Positions 26,434 through 35,025 of a stretch of 46,968 nt of DNA are shown here, in pieces. The notes beneath the pieces were generated by a model. It was not told the origin of the DNA. It did no database searches and worked only from the letters and a program-made list of their open reading frames with translations. The DNA is taken from assembly GCA_938082375.1 (NCBI GenBank), contig CALKCJ010000006.1, positions 1 through 46,968 on the forward strand, given 5' to 3'. This stretch comes from an uncultured Thermomicrobiaceae bacterium. GTDB taxonomy: Bacteria; Chloroflexota; Chloroflexia; Thermomicrobiales; Thermomicrobiaceae. Position 1 is the stretch's first letter. Every line of letters begins with the position of its first letter. Made by a program: the position numbers and the translations under genes.

Positions 26434-27087
26434 ATGCGGCGGCAGATCATGGTCATCGGTGTTGGACGTTTCGGCAGCGCGGTGGCAATCGAGCTCGAGC
26501 GGCTCGGCCACGAAGTGCTCGCGATCGACCGCTCGAGCCAGGCGATCGAGGCGGTGGCCGACTACGTGACGCACGCCGTTGCCGCCGATGTGACCGATCA
26601 GACGACGCTCCGCGAGCTGGGCGCCCAGGACTTCGACGCCGCGGTGGTTGCGATCGGCACCGATGAGCGCTCCAGCATCATGGCGACAGTCCTGCTGAAG
26701 AAGCTCGGGGTGAAGTTCGTGCTGGCGAAGGCCCAGAACGCGCTGCACGGCGATATCCTCAGCATGGTCGGCGCTGACCGGGTGGTGTACCCGGAGCGCG
26801 AGACCGGGATCCGGGTCGCTCACAGCTTGACAATGCCGCTGGCGAAGGACTACTTCGATGTGGGGCCTGGCTACGGGCTGGCCAAGGTGCTCGTCGATTC
26901 GCGCTTGGCTGGCAAGACGCTGGAGGAGTTAGATCTGCGGGGACGCTTCGGCGTCACCCCGCTCTTCCTGCGGCGGGGCGAGCAGGTAACGATGAACCCG
27001 CACCGCGAGGAACGCCTGCGCCTCGGCGATGAGCTGACCATCGCCGGGCGGGACGAGCAGCTCGAGCAGGTGCTCCAGATGTCGTGA
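26434..27087 (+). CDS. ktrA: Potassium uptake regulatory subunit, KtrA/TrkA RCK protein
   Basis: A 217-residue cytosolic RCK protein, the usual KtrA length. The N-terminal Rossmann domain opens with 'MVIGVGRFGSAVAIELERLG' (GxGxxG for nucleotide), has Asp32 at the end of strand 2, then 'AVVAIGTDERSSIMATVLLK'. A C-terminal RCK_C domain begins near residue 135. It binds ATP/ADP or NAD(H) as an octameric ring and gates KtrB, encoded immediately upstream. GAGGGG precedes ATG 26434. Confidence 0.94.
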   Translation: MRRQIMVIGVGRFGSAVAIELERLGHEVLAIDRSSQAIEAVADYVTHAVAADVTDQTTLRELGAQDFDAAVVAIGTDERSSIMATVLLKKLGVKFVLAKAQNALHGDILSMVGADRVVYPERETGIRVAHSLTMPLAKDYFDVGPGYGLAKVLVDSRLAGKTLEELDLRGRFGVTPLFLRRGEQVTMNPHREERLRLGDELTIAGRDEQLEQVLQMS

Positions 27088-27323
27088 GGCGCGACACGGG
27101 GACATGCGGGCTCGCCCACAGGGAGCGCACCAGCCGCGCAACGAGCGCCCGCTTGGGTACGATCGGCGCGAAGCACTCGACACCGGTCGCACCCCGGCTT
27201 ACCGGACAGGCCGACCAGTGCGACTCCTGGTATCGTTGCCGGTGTGCTGTTCCAGCGTGTCGCCTGAGCCGTTCGCCCGGTAGGGAACCAAGCCCCGAGT
27301 ATCCCCGAGGAAAGGAGGCCGGT

Positions 27324-27920
27324 ATGGAGCGCGACGTGATATGGGTGCCGTGGGAAGGCCCTGGGCTGGAACACCTCCATCTCCGGCAAGACGCGAACGG
27401 CGTCCTGGTCGACAGCATCATCATCGGACTCGACCGCGGCCGTCCGTTTCGACTCCGCTACCGCATCCGCTGCGACACCGGCTGGCGTGCGCTCGAGGTC
27501 ACGCTGGGCCTGCTCGGCCCGCGGGAAGTCGAGCTAGCACTGGTCTCCGACGGGCAGGGGCGGTGGGGGACGCCGGACGGGCAGGGAGTCTCAGCGATCC
27601 AGGGCACGGTCGATGTCGATATTTCGGCCACACCGTGCACCAACACGCTGCCGATCCGGCGGCTGGGGCTGAAGCCGGGGCAGTCGGCCGAGCTGACCGT
27701 TGCCTACCTCGCCGTCCCCGAGCTGCGGCTGGAGACGGTTCGCCAGCGCTACACCTGCCTCGAAGCGCGGCCGGACGGCGGCCGCTACCGCTACGAATCG
27801 CCAGCGCGCGGCTTCGTGGCTGAGCTGGTGGTCGATCGCGACGGGCTCGTCGTCGACTATCCAGGCCGCTTTCGGCGAGTCTGGCCCGGGCTGGCCCAGC
27901 CATCCCCGACGAGCGAGTGA
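27324..27920 (+). CDS. Putative glycolipid-binding family protein (DUF1089)
   Basis: ATG 27324 with AAAGGAGG gives 198 residues. The hallmark is 'TPCTNTLPIRRL' (about residues 104-115), which I recognise from the putative glycolipid-binding family (PF06475), together with the beta-rich N-terminal half ('RPFRLRYRIRCDTGWRALEV'). These proteins form a single barrel-like domain; their ligand is poorly established. There is no signal peptide, so it should be cytoplasmic. It stands alone between ktrA and a long non-coding stretch; nothing nearby indicates its job. Confidence 0.78.
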   Translation: MERDVIWVPWEGPGLEHLHLRQDANGVLVDSIIIGLDRGRPFRLRYRIRCDTGWRALEVTLGLLGPREVELALVSDGQGRWGTPDGQGVSAIQGTVDVDISATPCTNTLPIRRLGLKPGQSAELTVAYLAVPELRLETVRQRYTCLEARPDGGRYRYESPARGFVAELVVDRDGLVVDYPGRFRRVWPGLAQPSPTSE

Positions 27921-28341
27921 GCCTTTAGGCGGCTACCGCAGCGCGCCCTCCTTCGACGCCAGCGGTCGCTCGAGTCAGCCCTGGTATCGGCTACGGCGCT
28001 GGCGCGACCACCTGGTTACGCCCGAGCGACTGAGAGACCGGAGAGGTAAGTCGCCAGCGCGCGTGGTGATACCGCAGAAGGGCGGCCTGCCTGAGCAGAG
28101 CCGGGACAGGTTGGCCAGTACGAAAGTACTCTTGCTTTACCGAAAACTGGCCACTAGCCTTACCAGTGCTAGGATAGAAGTCCTATCTCCTGTTCCTGTG
28201 CAGCACCTATGGGACTGGAGAGGACGAGCGTCCGCGGTAAGCGAGGCTGCGCCGACGCCGAGCCGCGGCGGCTGGCTTCGAGCGTATCCGGGCCGGAAGC
28301 CCCGTCGCCGCGGGAGCGTCTGAGGAGAGGGAGGTGTCACC
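27921..28341 (+). promoter_or_regulatory. 421-base non-coding leader with nested and overlapping hairpins
   Basis: No gene is supported here. The part at 28112-28185 is more AT-rich than its surroundings and folds in several ways. TGGCCAGT (28112-28119) pairs with ACTGGCCA (28146-28153), competing with AGTAC-GAAA-GTACT (28117-28130), a perfect tetraloop hairpin. CTAGC/GCTAG (28154-28158 with 28168-28172) overlaps TAGGA/TCCTA (28170-28174 with 28181-28185). It precedes the secreted-protein gene by about 150 bases. It matches no riboswitch class I know. Possible -10 sequence TAGGAT at 28170-28175 means it could also be simply a promoter region. Confidence 0.4.
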
Positions 28342-29571
28342 ATGAGGAGACCCAAGCTCAGGGCTAGTGCCCTGCTCGCCGTCTTGATCGTGGCGCTGGC
28401 GATCCCCGCAGGAGTCCTTGGCCAGGGCCAGGCGGGCACCACGCTGAAAGCCTGGAAGACCGCCGAGGGCTACTGGATTCGTGACTACGCCTGGAGCATC
28501 GGGAAGCAAGCAGATGTGGACTCGCTGACGATCCCGAGGGGCGAGAGCCGGACCGTCACCTTCACCATCGAGGCCACCCGCGGCGAGCCGAGCGAGACTT
28601 ATGGTGTCCGCGGCGAGATCTGCGTGACCAACGGCGGTGAGCAGGCCACCGCGAACCTCACGATCGTCGACGTGGTGCAATACAAGCTACCGGGCCCTGG
28701 ACAGTTCCAGGATTTGTTTGAGGCCACGGTGGACACTAGCGCCAAGCCGGTGCTCGCTCCCAAGGAGAGCTACTGCTACCCGTATGACGTCCAGTTCCGC
28801 CCAGTCTCCGGCGCCAGCTACCGCAACGAGGCGCGGGTAACGATCACCAACCACTCTGGCCACCTCGGCAAGCCGTTCGGCCCCGAGCCGAAGGAGGACT
28901 TCAGCCTGCCGTCCATGCCCACCGAGCGCGACGCCACGGCGACACTCACTGACACGCTCGACTGCCCAGCCGGCTTTACCTGCACCCCCGGCGCCGCTGG
29001 GCCGTGGCCGCTGACCGACTCCCACACGGTGAGCATCGCGGTCACGGTGACCAACGACTCGGCCTGTGACACGACCGCGACGTTGGCAAACACGGCGACG
29101 CTGACCGAGGACGACTCGGAGACCGAGCACACCGACAGTGCCGAGGTGACGCTGGTCGCGCCGCGGTGCGTGACCGAGCCGGGCGGCGAGCTGGAAGGCT
29201 GCACGCTGACGCAGGGCTACTGGAAGACCCACCCAGGGGCCTGGCCTAAGGACTACAAGCCCACCGACGACTTCTACTCCAGCGGCAAGAAATGGATAGA
29301 CGTGCTCTGGACGGCGCCGAGCCGCGGCAACGCCTATTACATCCTGGCTCACCAGTACATCGCGGCGAAGCTGAACCTGGCGGCGAGCGGTGACCCAACC
29401 GCTCCGGCTGAGGTGCAGGAGGCGCTCACGTGGGCTGAGGGCTTCTTCACCTCGAAAGATCCCAACGCCCGGCTGCCCTCCGACGAGCGCGCCCAGGCGC
29501 TGGCGTACGCCGCGACGCTCGACCGCTTCAACAAGGGCGAGTTCGACGGCTGGCCGCACTGCGACGACTAG
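28342..29571 (+). CDS. Secreted protein with '[11 protein letters not shown]' C-terminal domain
   Basis: A 409-residue exported protein behind GAGGGAGGTG. The signal peptide ('[18 protein letters not shown]') is cleaved near residue 30. Residues about 40-290 form beta-rich, Ig-like or DUF11-like repeats with '[11 protein letters not shown]' and '[15 protein letters not shown]'. The last 115 residues begin '[17 protein letters not shown]' and contain '[19 protein letters not shown]', a module seen at the end of many secreted bacterial proteins but without known function. No LPXTG, lipobox or C-terminal membrane anchor is present, so it is likely released or bound non-covalently. A strong terminator follows, so it is a single-gene unit. 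Confidence 0.85.
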   Translation: MRRPKLRASALLAVLIVALAIPAGVLGQGQAGTTLKAWKTAEGYWIRDYAWSIGKQADVDSLTIPRGESRTVTFTIEATRGEPSETYGVRGEICVTNGGEQATANLTIVDVVQYKLPGPGQFQDLFEATVDTSAKPVLAPKESYCYPYDVQFRPVSGASYRNEARVTITNHSGHLGKPFGPEPKEDFSLPSMPTERDATATLTDTLDCPAGFTCTPGAAGPWPLTDSHTVSIAVTVTNDSACDTTATLANTATLTEDDSETEHTDSAEVTLVAPRCVTEPGGELEGCTLTQGYWKTHPGAWPKDYKPTDDFYSSGKKWIDVLWTAPSRGNAYYILAHQYIAAKLNLAASGDPTAPAEVQEALTWAEGFFTSKDPNARLPSDERAQALAYAATLDRFNKGEFDGWPHCDD

Positions 29572-29619
29572 GCCAGGCCCACGCCTGCTCGGGCGATGGG
29601 GTGGAGAGGCCGAAGTCTG

Positions 29620-29655
29620 GATCCGCCGGGTGGTCACCCGGCGGATCTTCTTGTG
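29620..29655 (+). terminator. Rho-independent terminator after the secreted-protein gene
   Basis: GATCCGCCGGGT (29620-29631) and ACCCGGCGGATC (29636-29647) make a perfect 12-bp stem with a four-base loop, followed by TTCTTGTG. It separates the secreted-protein gene from the menaquinone operon. Confidence 0.88.
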
Positions 29656-29719
29656 CTGCCGCCCGCTCGGCCGCGCGGCTATGATTATCGGGACGACAGC
29701 AGTAGCGCGGGGAGGTGCT

Positions 29720-30547
29720 ATGGGCGCGGTCACGTGGGTGCCGATCAAGCAGTACAGCGATATTCTCTACGAGCGGGCCGAGGGCGAAGGCATCGCCAAG
29801 ATCACGATCAACCGGCCGGAGGTGCGCAACGCCTTCCGCCCGCTCACCGTGGCCGAGATGATCGACGCCTTCGCCCACGCCCGCGAGGACGCCTCCATCG
29901 GCGTGGTGCTGCTGACCGGGGCGGGCGACAAGGCCTTCTGCTCCGGCGGCGACCAGCGCGTGCGTGGCGAGGGCGGCTACGTCGACGACCAGGGGATCCC
30001 CCGGCTCAACGTGCTCGACCTCCAGAGGCAGATCCGCTACCTGCCCAAGCCGGTGATCGCGGTCGTCAACGGCTACGCCATCGGTGGCGGGCACGTGCTG
30101 CACGTGGTCTGCGACCTGACGATCGCTGCCGAGCACGCGATCTTCGGCCAGACGGGTCCGCGAGTGGGCAGCTTCGACGCCGGCTACGGTGCGACGCTGC
30201 TCGGCCGGATCGTGGGGCACAAGAAAGCCAAGGAGATCTGGTTCCTCTGCCGCCAGTACACGGCGCAGGAGGCGCTGGAGATGGGCCTGGTGAACGCGGT
30301 GGTGCCCTACGAGCGGCTGGAGGAGGAGGCAGTGCAGTGGGCGCGCGAGATCCTGGAGAAGAGCCCCACCGCCATCCGCTTCCTCAAGGCGGCCTTCAAC
30401 GCTGATACTGATGGCCTCGCCGGTCTGCAGCAGCTCGCCGGCGACGCGACGCTGCTCTACTACCTGACCGACGAGGCCAAGGAGGGGAAGAACGCCTTTC
30501 TGGAGAAGCGCAAGCCGGACTTCTCGAAGTTCCCCCGCTTCCCGTAG
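29720..30547 (+). CDS. menB: 1,4-Dihydroxy-2-naphthoyl-CoA synthase
   Basis: A 275-residue crotonase-fold enzyme that closes the second ring of menaquinone from o-succinylbenzoyl-CoA. GGGGAGGT precedes ATG 29720. MenB features are the '[12 protein letters not shown]' opening, the oxyanion-hole segment '[13 protein letters not shown]', '[18 protein letters not shown]' and '[15 protein letters not shown]', plus the C-terminal '[14 protein letters not shown]', which distinguish it from other enoyl-CoA hydratases. It is the first gene of an operon of five, followed 22 bases later by menA. Confidence 0.96.
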   Translation: MGAVTWVPIKQYSDILYERAEGEGIAKITINRPEVRNAFRPLTVAEMIDAFAHAREDASIGVVLLTGAGDKAFCSGGDQRVRGEGGYVDDQGIPRLNVLDLQRQIRYLPKPVIAVVNGYAIGGGHVLHVVCDLTIAAEHAIFGQTGPRVGSFDAGYGATLLGRIVGHKKAKEIWFLCRQYTAQEALEMGLVNAVVPYERLEEEAVQWAREILEKSPTAIRFLKAAFNADTDGLAGLQQLAGDATLLYYLTDEAKEGKNAFLEKRKPDFSKFPRFP

Positions 30548-30569
30548 GTGATCGGGCGAGGTGACAAAG

Positions 30570-31499
30570 ATGACAGCCCCGGCATCCGGAACGGCGCTGC
30601 CAGAGAGGCACTCCGGGCGCCCAGCGGGCTGGCGCGTCTGGGTGCTCGCCGCGCGGGTGCCGACGCTGGTGGCAGCAGTGGCGCCGGTGCTGGTCGGCAC
30701 CGCAGCCGGCGCGCGCGAGGCAAGCTTCCGGCCGCTGCCGTTCCTGGCTGCGCTGGTGGCCGCACTGCTGATCCAGGTCGGCACCAACTACGCCAACGAC
30801 CTGTTCGACTTTCTCAAGGGCGCCGACACGCCCGAGCGGGCCGGCCCGACTCGGGTCACCGCCCGGGGGCTGGTCACACCAGAGCAGATGCGGCGGGCCG
30901 TCATCATCACCTTCGGGCTGGCAGTGCTGGTCGGGCTCTACCTGGTGTGGGCTGGGGGCTGGCCGATCCTCGCCATCGGCCTCCTCTCGATCGCCTGCGG
31001 CCTGCTCTACACCGCCGGCCCCTGGCCCCTGGCCTACCTGGGGTTAGGCGACCTCTTCGTCTTCGTCTTCTTCGGCGTGGTGGCGGTGACCGGCAGCGCC
31101 TACCTCCAAACCGGTCATTTCAGCGCCCTGGCGCCGGCAGCGTCGGTACCAGTCGGCCTGCTGGTGACCGATATTCTGGTGATCAACAACCTGCGGGACA
31201 TCCCCACTGACCGCGCCGCTGGCAAGCACACGCTGGCGGTGCGGCTGGGCGACCGGGCGACGCGGCTGCAGTACGCGGTCTTCCTCGCCGTGGCCTACGC
31301 CGTGCCGCCGGTGCTCTGGTTGGCCGGGCTGGCCGGGCCGGGAGTCCTCCTAGCCTGGCTCTCGCTGCCGCTGGCCTGGCGACTGGGCCGGGCAGTGCTC
31401 GGCGGCGCCGCTGGGCCGGCGCTAAACCCGGTGCTCAAGCGCACCGGCCAACTCCTCTTACTCTACAGCTCGCTGCTGGCCGGAGGGCTGCTGTGGTGA
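30570..31499 (+). CDS. menA: 1,4-Dihydroxy-2-naphthoate polyprenyltransferase
   Basis: The 309-residue UbiA-family membrane enzyme attaches the polyprenyl chain to dihydroxynaphthoate. The first prenyl-diphosphate binding motif is 'NYANDLFDFLKGAD', and the second is 'INNLRDIPTDRAAGK' near residue 205. About eight to nine membrane helices are visible. ATG 30570 has GAGGTG seven bases ahead, better placed than GTG 30561. The stop codon overlaps the menC start (GTGA, 31496-31499), indicating coupled translation. Confidence 0.94.
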   Translation: MTAPASGTALPERHSGRPAGWRVWVLAARVPTLVAAVAPVLVGTAAGAREASFRPLPFLAALVAALLIQVGTNYANDLFDFLKGADTPERAGPTRVTARGLVTPEQMRRAVIITFGLAVLVGLYLVWAGGWPILAIGLLSIACGLLYTAGPWPLAYLGLGDLFVFVFFGVVAVTGSAYLQTGHFSALAPAASVPVGLLVTDILVINNLRDIPTDRAAGKHTLAVRLGDRATRLQYAVFLAVAYAVPPVLWLAGLAGPGVLLAWLSLPLAWRLGRAVLGGAAGPALNPVLKRTGQLLLLYSSLLAGGLLW

Positions 31500-32605
31500 G
31501 CTTGGCGCTCGGCTGGGTAGCTTACCGGATGCCCTTCGCCCGGCCGGTAGCGACGGCCCACGGCGGGCTGGAGCATCGCGCCGGGGCGATCCTCTGGCTC
31601 GACGGGCCAGACGGCGTGCGCGGCCTGGGCGAGGTGGCACCGCTCCCTCACCTGGCCGAGCGCGAGCTGCCACGGGCGCTCGCGCTGCTGGAAGCGCTCA
31701 GAGGCGAGGTCGAGCGCGGCGAGTGCGCGGTGGAGGCCCTGCTCGCGGGCTGGCGCGATTGGACGCCAGCCGGCCGGGCCCTCCGCGCGGCGCTGGAGAC
31801 GGCGCTGCTCGAGGCGCGGGCGCGGCGCGCCGGGCTGCCGCTGGCGCGCTGGCTCTCGGAGGAGGCGAGGGCAGCGGTACCGGTCAATGCCATCGTGACG
31901 GCTCGATCGGTCGCGGCAGCGGTCGGCGAGGCGCGGGCCGCCATGGCTGCGGGCTTCCGGGCGGTGAAGCTGAAGGTAGGGGGGACAGAGACCGAGGCGG
32001 CGGAGGTCGAGCGGGTGGCGGCGGTGCGAGCGGCGGTCGGCCCGGAGGTGCGGCTCAGATTGGACGCCAACGGCGCCTGGACGGCCGAGCGGGCCATCCG
32101 CCTGCTGCAGCGGCTGGCGAGCGAGGAGATCGAGCTAGTCGAGCAGCCGGTGCCGGCCGACGACCTGGAAGGGCTAGCGAGGGTGCGTCGCCGCGCGCCG
32201 GTTCCGGTTGCGGCGGACGAGGCGGTCACCGGCCCGGAGGCGGCGCGGCGGATCCTGAAGCTGGAAGCAGCCGACGCCCTGGTGCTCAAGCCGCCGGTCA
32301 CTGGCGGGATCGCCCTGGCGCGGGAGATCGCCGAGCTGGCCGCTGAGCGCGGCTGCGCGGTCATCGTGACCAGCGCGTTCGAAGCCGGGGTGGGGCTGGC
32401 AGCGGCGCTGCACCTGGCCGCCTCGCTGCCGGGGCCGCTGCCGGCCTGCGGGCTGGCGACCGCAGGCGTGCTGGCCACGACGCTTGTCGACGAGCCGCTG
32501 CTGCCGAGCAGAGGAGACCTGCACCTACCAGTGAGGCCAGGCTTAGGCGTGACGCTCGATATGGCCGCGCTCGAGTGCTGGTGCCGCGAGAGGGAGGAGC
32601 GATGA
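31496..32605 (+). CDS. menC: o-Succinylbenzoate synthase
   Basis: A 369-residue enolase-superfamily enzyme that dehydrates SHCHC to o-succinylbenzoate. The barrel carries a lysine pair in 'FRAVKLKVGG' (KLK), metal ligands in 'LRLDANGAWT', 'ELVEQPVPADD' and 'PVAADEAVTG', and the opposing lysine in 'LVLKPPVTGG'. GTG 31496 overlaps the menA stop; GTG 31493 is equally in frame, but the GGAGGG site fits 31496 better. The family includes racemases; the men neighbourhood decides the function. Its stop overlaps the next start (ATGA). Confidence 0.93.
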   Translation: MSLALGWVAYRMPFARPVATAHGGLEHRAGAILWLDGPDGVRGLGEVAPLPHLAERELPRALALLEALRGEVERGECAVEALLAGWRDWTPAGRALRAALETALLEARARRAGLPLARWLSEEARAAVPVNAIVTARSVAAAVGEARAAMAAGFRAVKLKVGGTETEAAEVERVAAVRAAVGPEVRLRLDANGAWTAERAIRLLQRLASEEIELVEQPVPADDLEGLARVRRRAPVPVAADEAVTGPEAARRILKLEAADALVLKPPVTGGIALAREIAELAAERGCAVIVTSAFEAGVGLAAALHLAASLPGPLPACGLATAGVLATTLVDEPLLPSRGDLHLPVRPGLGVTLDMAALECWCREREER

Positions 32606-33012
32606 CCGCGCACTGGGGGGGCGTCCCCGATCGACGAGTGCTGGCACTGGCGTTGACGCTGATGGTCACCGGTGTCATGCTCTTCTCGGCGCTGGCGAGG
32701 TGGTCGGCTCGGCAGCTCGGCCTGCTGTTGGGGAGCTTTGCTATCTTCGCTGGCGTCGGGCTCTTCGCGCTCGGCTGGGTACTGGTCGGGGCCGGGCTGC
32801 GGCCACGGGGCAGCGCCCGGCGCGGCGCGCTCTTTGCGGCTAGCTTGTACATCGCCGTCGGGGCCCTGTGGACGACCGGGTTCGTGCTCGTCAACCCCTG
32901 GGGCACCGACTTCAGCCAGACTAACCTCGCCCTGTTCCTCGGCTACTCAATCTTCCTCTGGCCCTTCGTGATGGCATTCGTCTTCGGGCTCTTCGGCCTC
33001 AGCCCGAGCTAG
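32602..33012 (+). CDS. Four-helix membrane protein inside the menaquinone operon
   Basis: ATG 32602 overlaps the menC stop by four bases and has GGGAGGAG ahead. The 136 residues hold four hydrophobic helices ('LALALTLMVTGVMLFSALA', 'GLLLGSFAIFAGVGLFALGW', 'ALFAASLYIAVGALWTTGFV' and a C-terminal one ending 'FVFGLFGLSPS'). I recognise no family and see no catalytic residues. Its tight packing between menC and menE suggests a role connected with quinone synthesis or membrane insertion, but this rests on position only. Confidence 0.82.
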   Translation: MTAHWGGVPDRRVLALALTLMVTGVMLFSALARWSARQLGLLLGSFAIFAGVGLFALGWVLVGAGLRPRGSARRGALFAASLYIAVGALWTTGFVLVNPWGTDFSQTNLALFLGYSIFLWPFVMAFVFGLFGLSPS

Positions 33013-33022
33013 GGACGAAGTG

Positions 33023-34573
33023 ATGGGCGAACTGGCAGGGCAGGCGACGTTACAGGCGGACGCTGAATCGCTCCTCCCAGAGTGGCTGCACTGGCGGGCG
33101 TGTGTCACGCCGAAGCGGCTGGCGCTGCTTGCTGGCGGGCGCCGGCTCTCGTTCGCTGAGCTTGCCGCCGAAGCCGACCGGATGGCCCGCCGGTTCGCCG
33201 TGCTCGGCCTGGCACCGGGCGACCGGCTCGCGACGTTGCTGCCCAACAGGCTGGAGGCAGCGGTCGTGGCGCACGCAGTCAGCCGGCTGGGCCTCGTGCT
33301 GGTGCCGCTCAACGTCCGACTGGCTCCCGGCGAGCTCGCCTGGCAGCTTGCTGACTGCGGCGCCCGCTGGCTGCTCGCTGCCGCGCCGACGCTCGACCTG
33401 GCCCGGCAGGCGGTCGAGCGCGTCGCCGACTGCCGACTGGTCACTACGGAGCCACTCGGCCTCGGTGTGCCGGCACTGGCCGAGCTGCCGGAGGCAGGGG
33501 CGCCGCTGCGGCGCATGATCGATTTGGGCCAGGTGCACACGATCGTCTATACCTCGGGGACGACCGGCTGGCCCAAGGGCGCGCTCTTAACCTACGGAAA
33601 CCACTGGTGGAGCGCGCTCGGCTCGGCCATGAACCTGGGTGCACTCCCCGGCGACTGCTGGCTGGCCTGCCTGCCGCTCTTCCACGTCGGCGGGCTGTCG
33701 ATCCTCTTCCGGAGCGTGATCTCCGGCTTCACCGCGCTGGTGCACGAGCGGTTCGACCCCGTGGCGGTCAACCGGGCCATCGACGAGGAGAGCGTCACGC
33801 TGCTCTCGGTGGTGAGCACGATGCTCTGGCGCATGCTGGAAGCGCGGAGCGAGCGGCCCTACCCGGCGACGCTGCGCTGCGTGCTGCTGGGTGGGGGACC
33901 GGCACCCCGGCCGCTGTTGGAGGCGTGTGCCCGGCTCGGCCTGCGGGTCGCTCAGACGTATGGGCTGACCGAAGCGGCGTCACAGGTGGCGACGCTGGCG
34001 CCGGAGGATGCGCTGCACAAGCTCGGGTCGGCGGGCAAACCGCTCTATCCTAACCAGGTACGGATCATGACACTGAGGGGCGACGAAGCCCGGCCAGGCG
34101 AGGTGGGTGAGATCCACGTGCGCGGGCCGGTGGTGACGCCTGGATACTTGAACCGCCCCGAGGCGACGGCCGCTACCTTGCGCGACGGCTGGCTGCGCAC
34201 CGGCGACCTGGGCTACCTGGACGAGGAGGGCTACCTCTACGTCGTCGACCGGCGCGAGGACCTGATCGTCAGTGGGGGCGAGAACGTCTACCCGGCCGAG
34301 GTGGAGGCAGCGCTGCTGGCGCACCCGGCGGTGGTCGAGGCCGTGGTCGTGGGGGTACCGGACCCTGAGTGGGGCCAGCGAGTGGTCGCCGCGGCGCGAC
34401 TGGCGCCCGGGGCCACCGTGAGCGCGGACGAGCTACAGGCCTGGTGCCGCCAGCGGCTGGCGGGCTACAAGGTACCGAAGGAGATCCGGCTCGTCAGCGA
34501 CCTTCCCCGCAACGCGACCGGCAAGCTCCTCCGGCGCGCCGTGCGGGCGTGGTGGGAGACTCCGGGCGCCTGA
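33023..34573 (+). CDS. menE: o-Succinylbenzoate-CoA ligase
   Basis: A 516-residue ANL-superfamily adenylating enzyme. The P-loop is 'VYTSGTTGWPKGA' (residues about 173-185), the A5 motif 'QTYGLTEAAS', the A7/A8 region 'GWLRTGDLGYLDEEG' and 'DRREDLIVSGGENVYP', and the C-terminal lysine of A10 lies in 'LPRNATGKLLRR'. Start: ATG 33023 with AGGGACGAAG, rather than the adjoining GTG 33020. Sequence alone fits other acyl-CoA ligases, but place in the men operon supports MenE. It is the last gene of the unit; menD, menF and menH are not in the window. Confidence 0.9.
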   Translation: MGELAGQATLQADAESLLPEWLHWRACVTPKRLALLAGGRRLSFAELAAEADRMARRFAVLGLAPGDRLATLLPNRLEAAVVAHAVSRLGLVLVPLNVRLAPGELAWQLADCGARWLLAAAPTLDLARQAVERVADCRLVTTEPLGLGVPALAELPEAGAPLRRMIDLGQVHTIVYTSGTTGWPKGALLTYGNHWWSALGSAMNLGALPGDCWLACLPLFHVGGLSILFRSVISGFTALVHERFDPVAVNRAIDEESVTLLSVVSTMLWRMLEARSERPYPATLRCVLLGGGPAPRPLLEACARLGLRVAQTYGLTEAASQVATLAPEDALHKLGSAGKPLYPNQVRIMTLRGDEARPGEVGEIHVRGPVVTPGYLNRPEATAATLRDGWLRTGDLGYLDEEGYLYVVDRREDLIVSGGENVYPAEVEAALLAHPAVVEAVVVGVPDPEWGQRVVAAARLAPGATVSADELQAWCRQRLAGYKVPKEIRLVSDLPRNATGKLLRRAVRAWWETPGA

Positions 34574-35025
34574 GCTTCCGGTAAGGCCGCGCCGCTGCGG
34601 CTGACGCACGTCAGGTATCGACGGCTCCGCTGCATCCCCATGTGGCCCCCGACGAATGATGCTATAGTGCCGTCGCCGTGGCCGACCGAGCGTTCGGTCG
34701 ACGATGGCGAATCACGCCCTTCTGTATCGTCAACGTGCCGGTGAACACCTGGCCCTATCTGCGCGAGCTGATCGCCAGCACGCTCGGCCGCTTCGGCTGG
34801 CAGCCGTTCGCGCTCCCGACGATGAAGCGCCTCCCGCGCCGCTCGTCGCGACGGCGGTCATCGCGCGCCGCGCTCTCGGATGCACCAGCAGAGTCATCTT
34901 GAGCGCTGAACCCCCGCTGTCCTCCTTTAGCACCGTCCAGCCCGTTCGCGGGTGGCTAAAGGAGAGACAACCTGGTGCGGCCGATAGTGCGTCGGTGCCG
35001 TCCTGAGTGAACTTCGGCGCGGTGG
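34574..35025. other. 452-base non-coding stretch with a long UUCG hairpin
   Basis: Short frames here (34678-34902, 34704-35006) lack ribosome sites and recognisable sequence. The clear structure is at 34918-34969. TGTC-CTCCTTTAGC (34918-34931) pairs with GCTAAAGGAG-A-GACA (34955-34969) across one bulged A, and CCCG-TTCG-CGGG (34941-34952) closes the tip. The stem contains AAAGGAG, so folding would hide a Shine-Dalgarno-like sequence. A TATAGT at 34663-34668 could be a -10 for a transcript running into it. It may be a small RNA, a terminator-like element, or a mobile-repeat end. Confidence 0.45.

Noticed and set aside
28041-28110. Glycine-riboswitch-like words (GGAGAGG, GAAGGGC, GGGACAG)
   Set aside because: The order is suggestive but the conserved core and the helices of the glycine aptamer do not form; treated as chance.
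28687-29748. Minus-strand frame of 353 codons across the secreted-protein gene
   Set aside because: It crosses the clear terminator at 29620-29655 and has no recognisable motif.
34678-35006. Short plus-strand frames after menE
   Set aside because: No ribosome binding sites, no family, arginine/serine-rich shadow composition, and they compete with each other.
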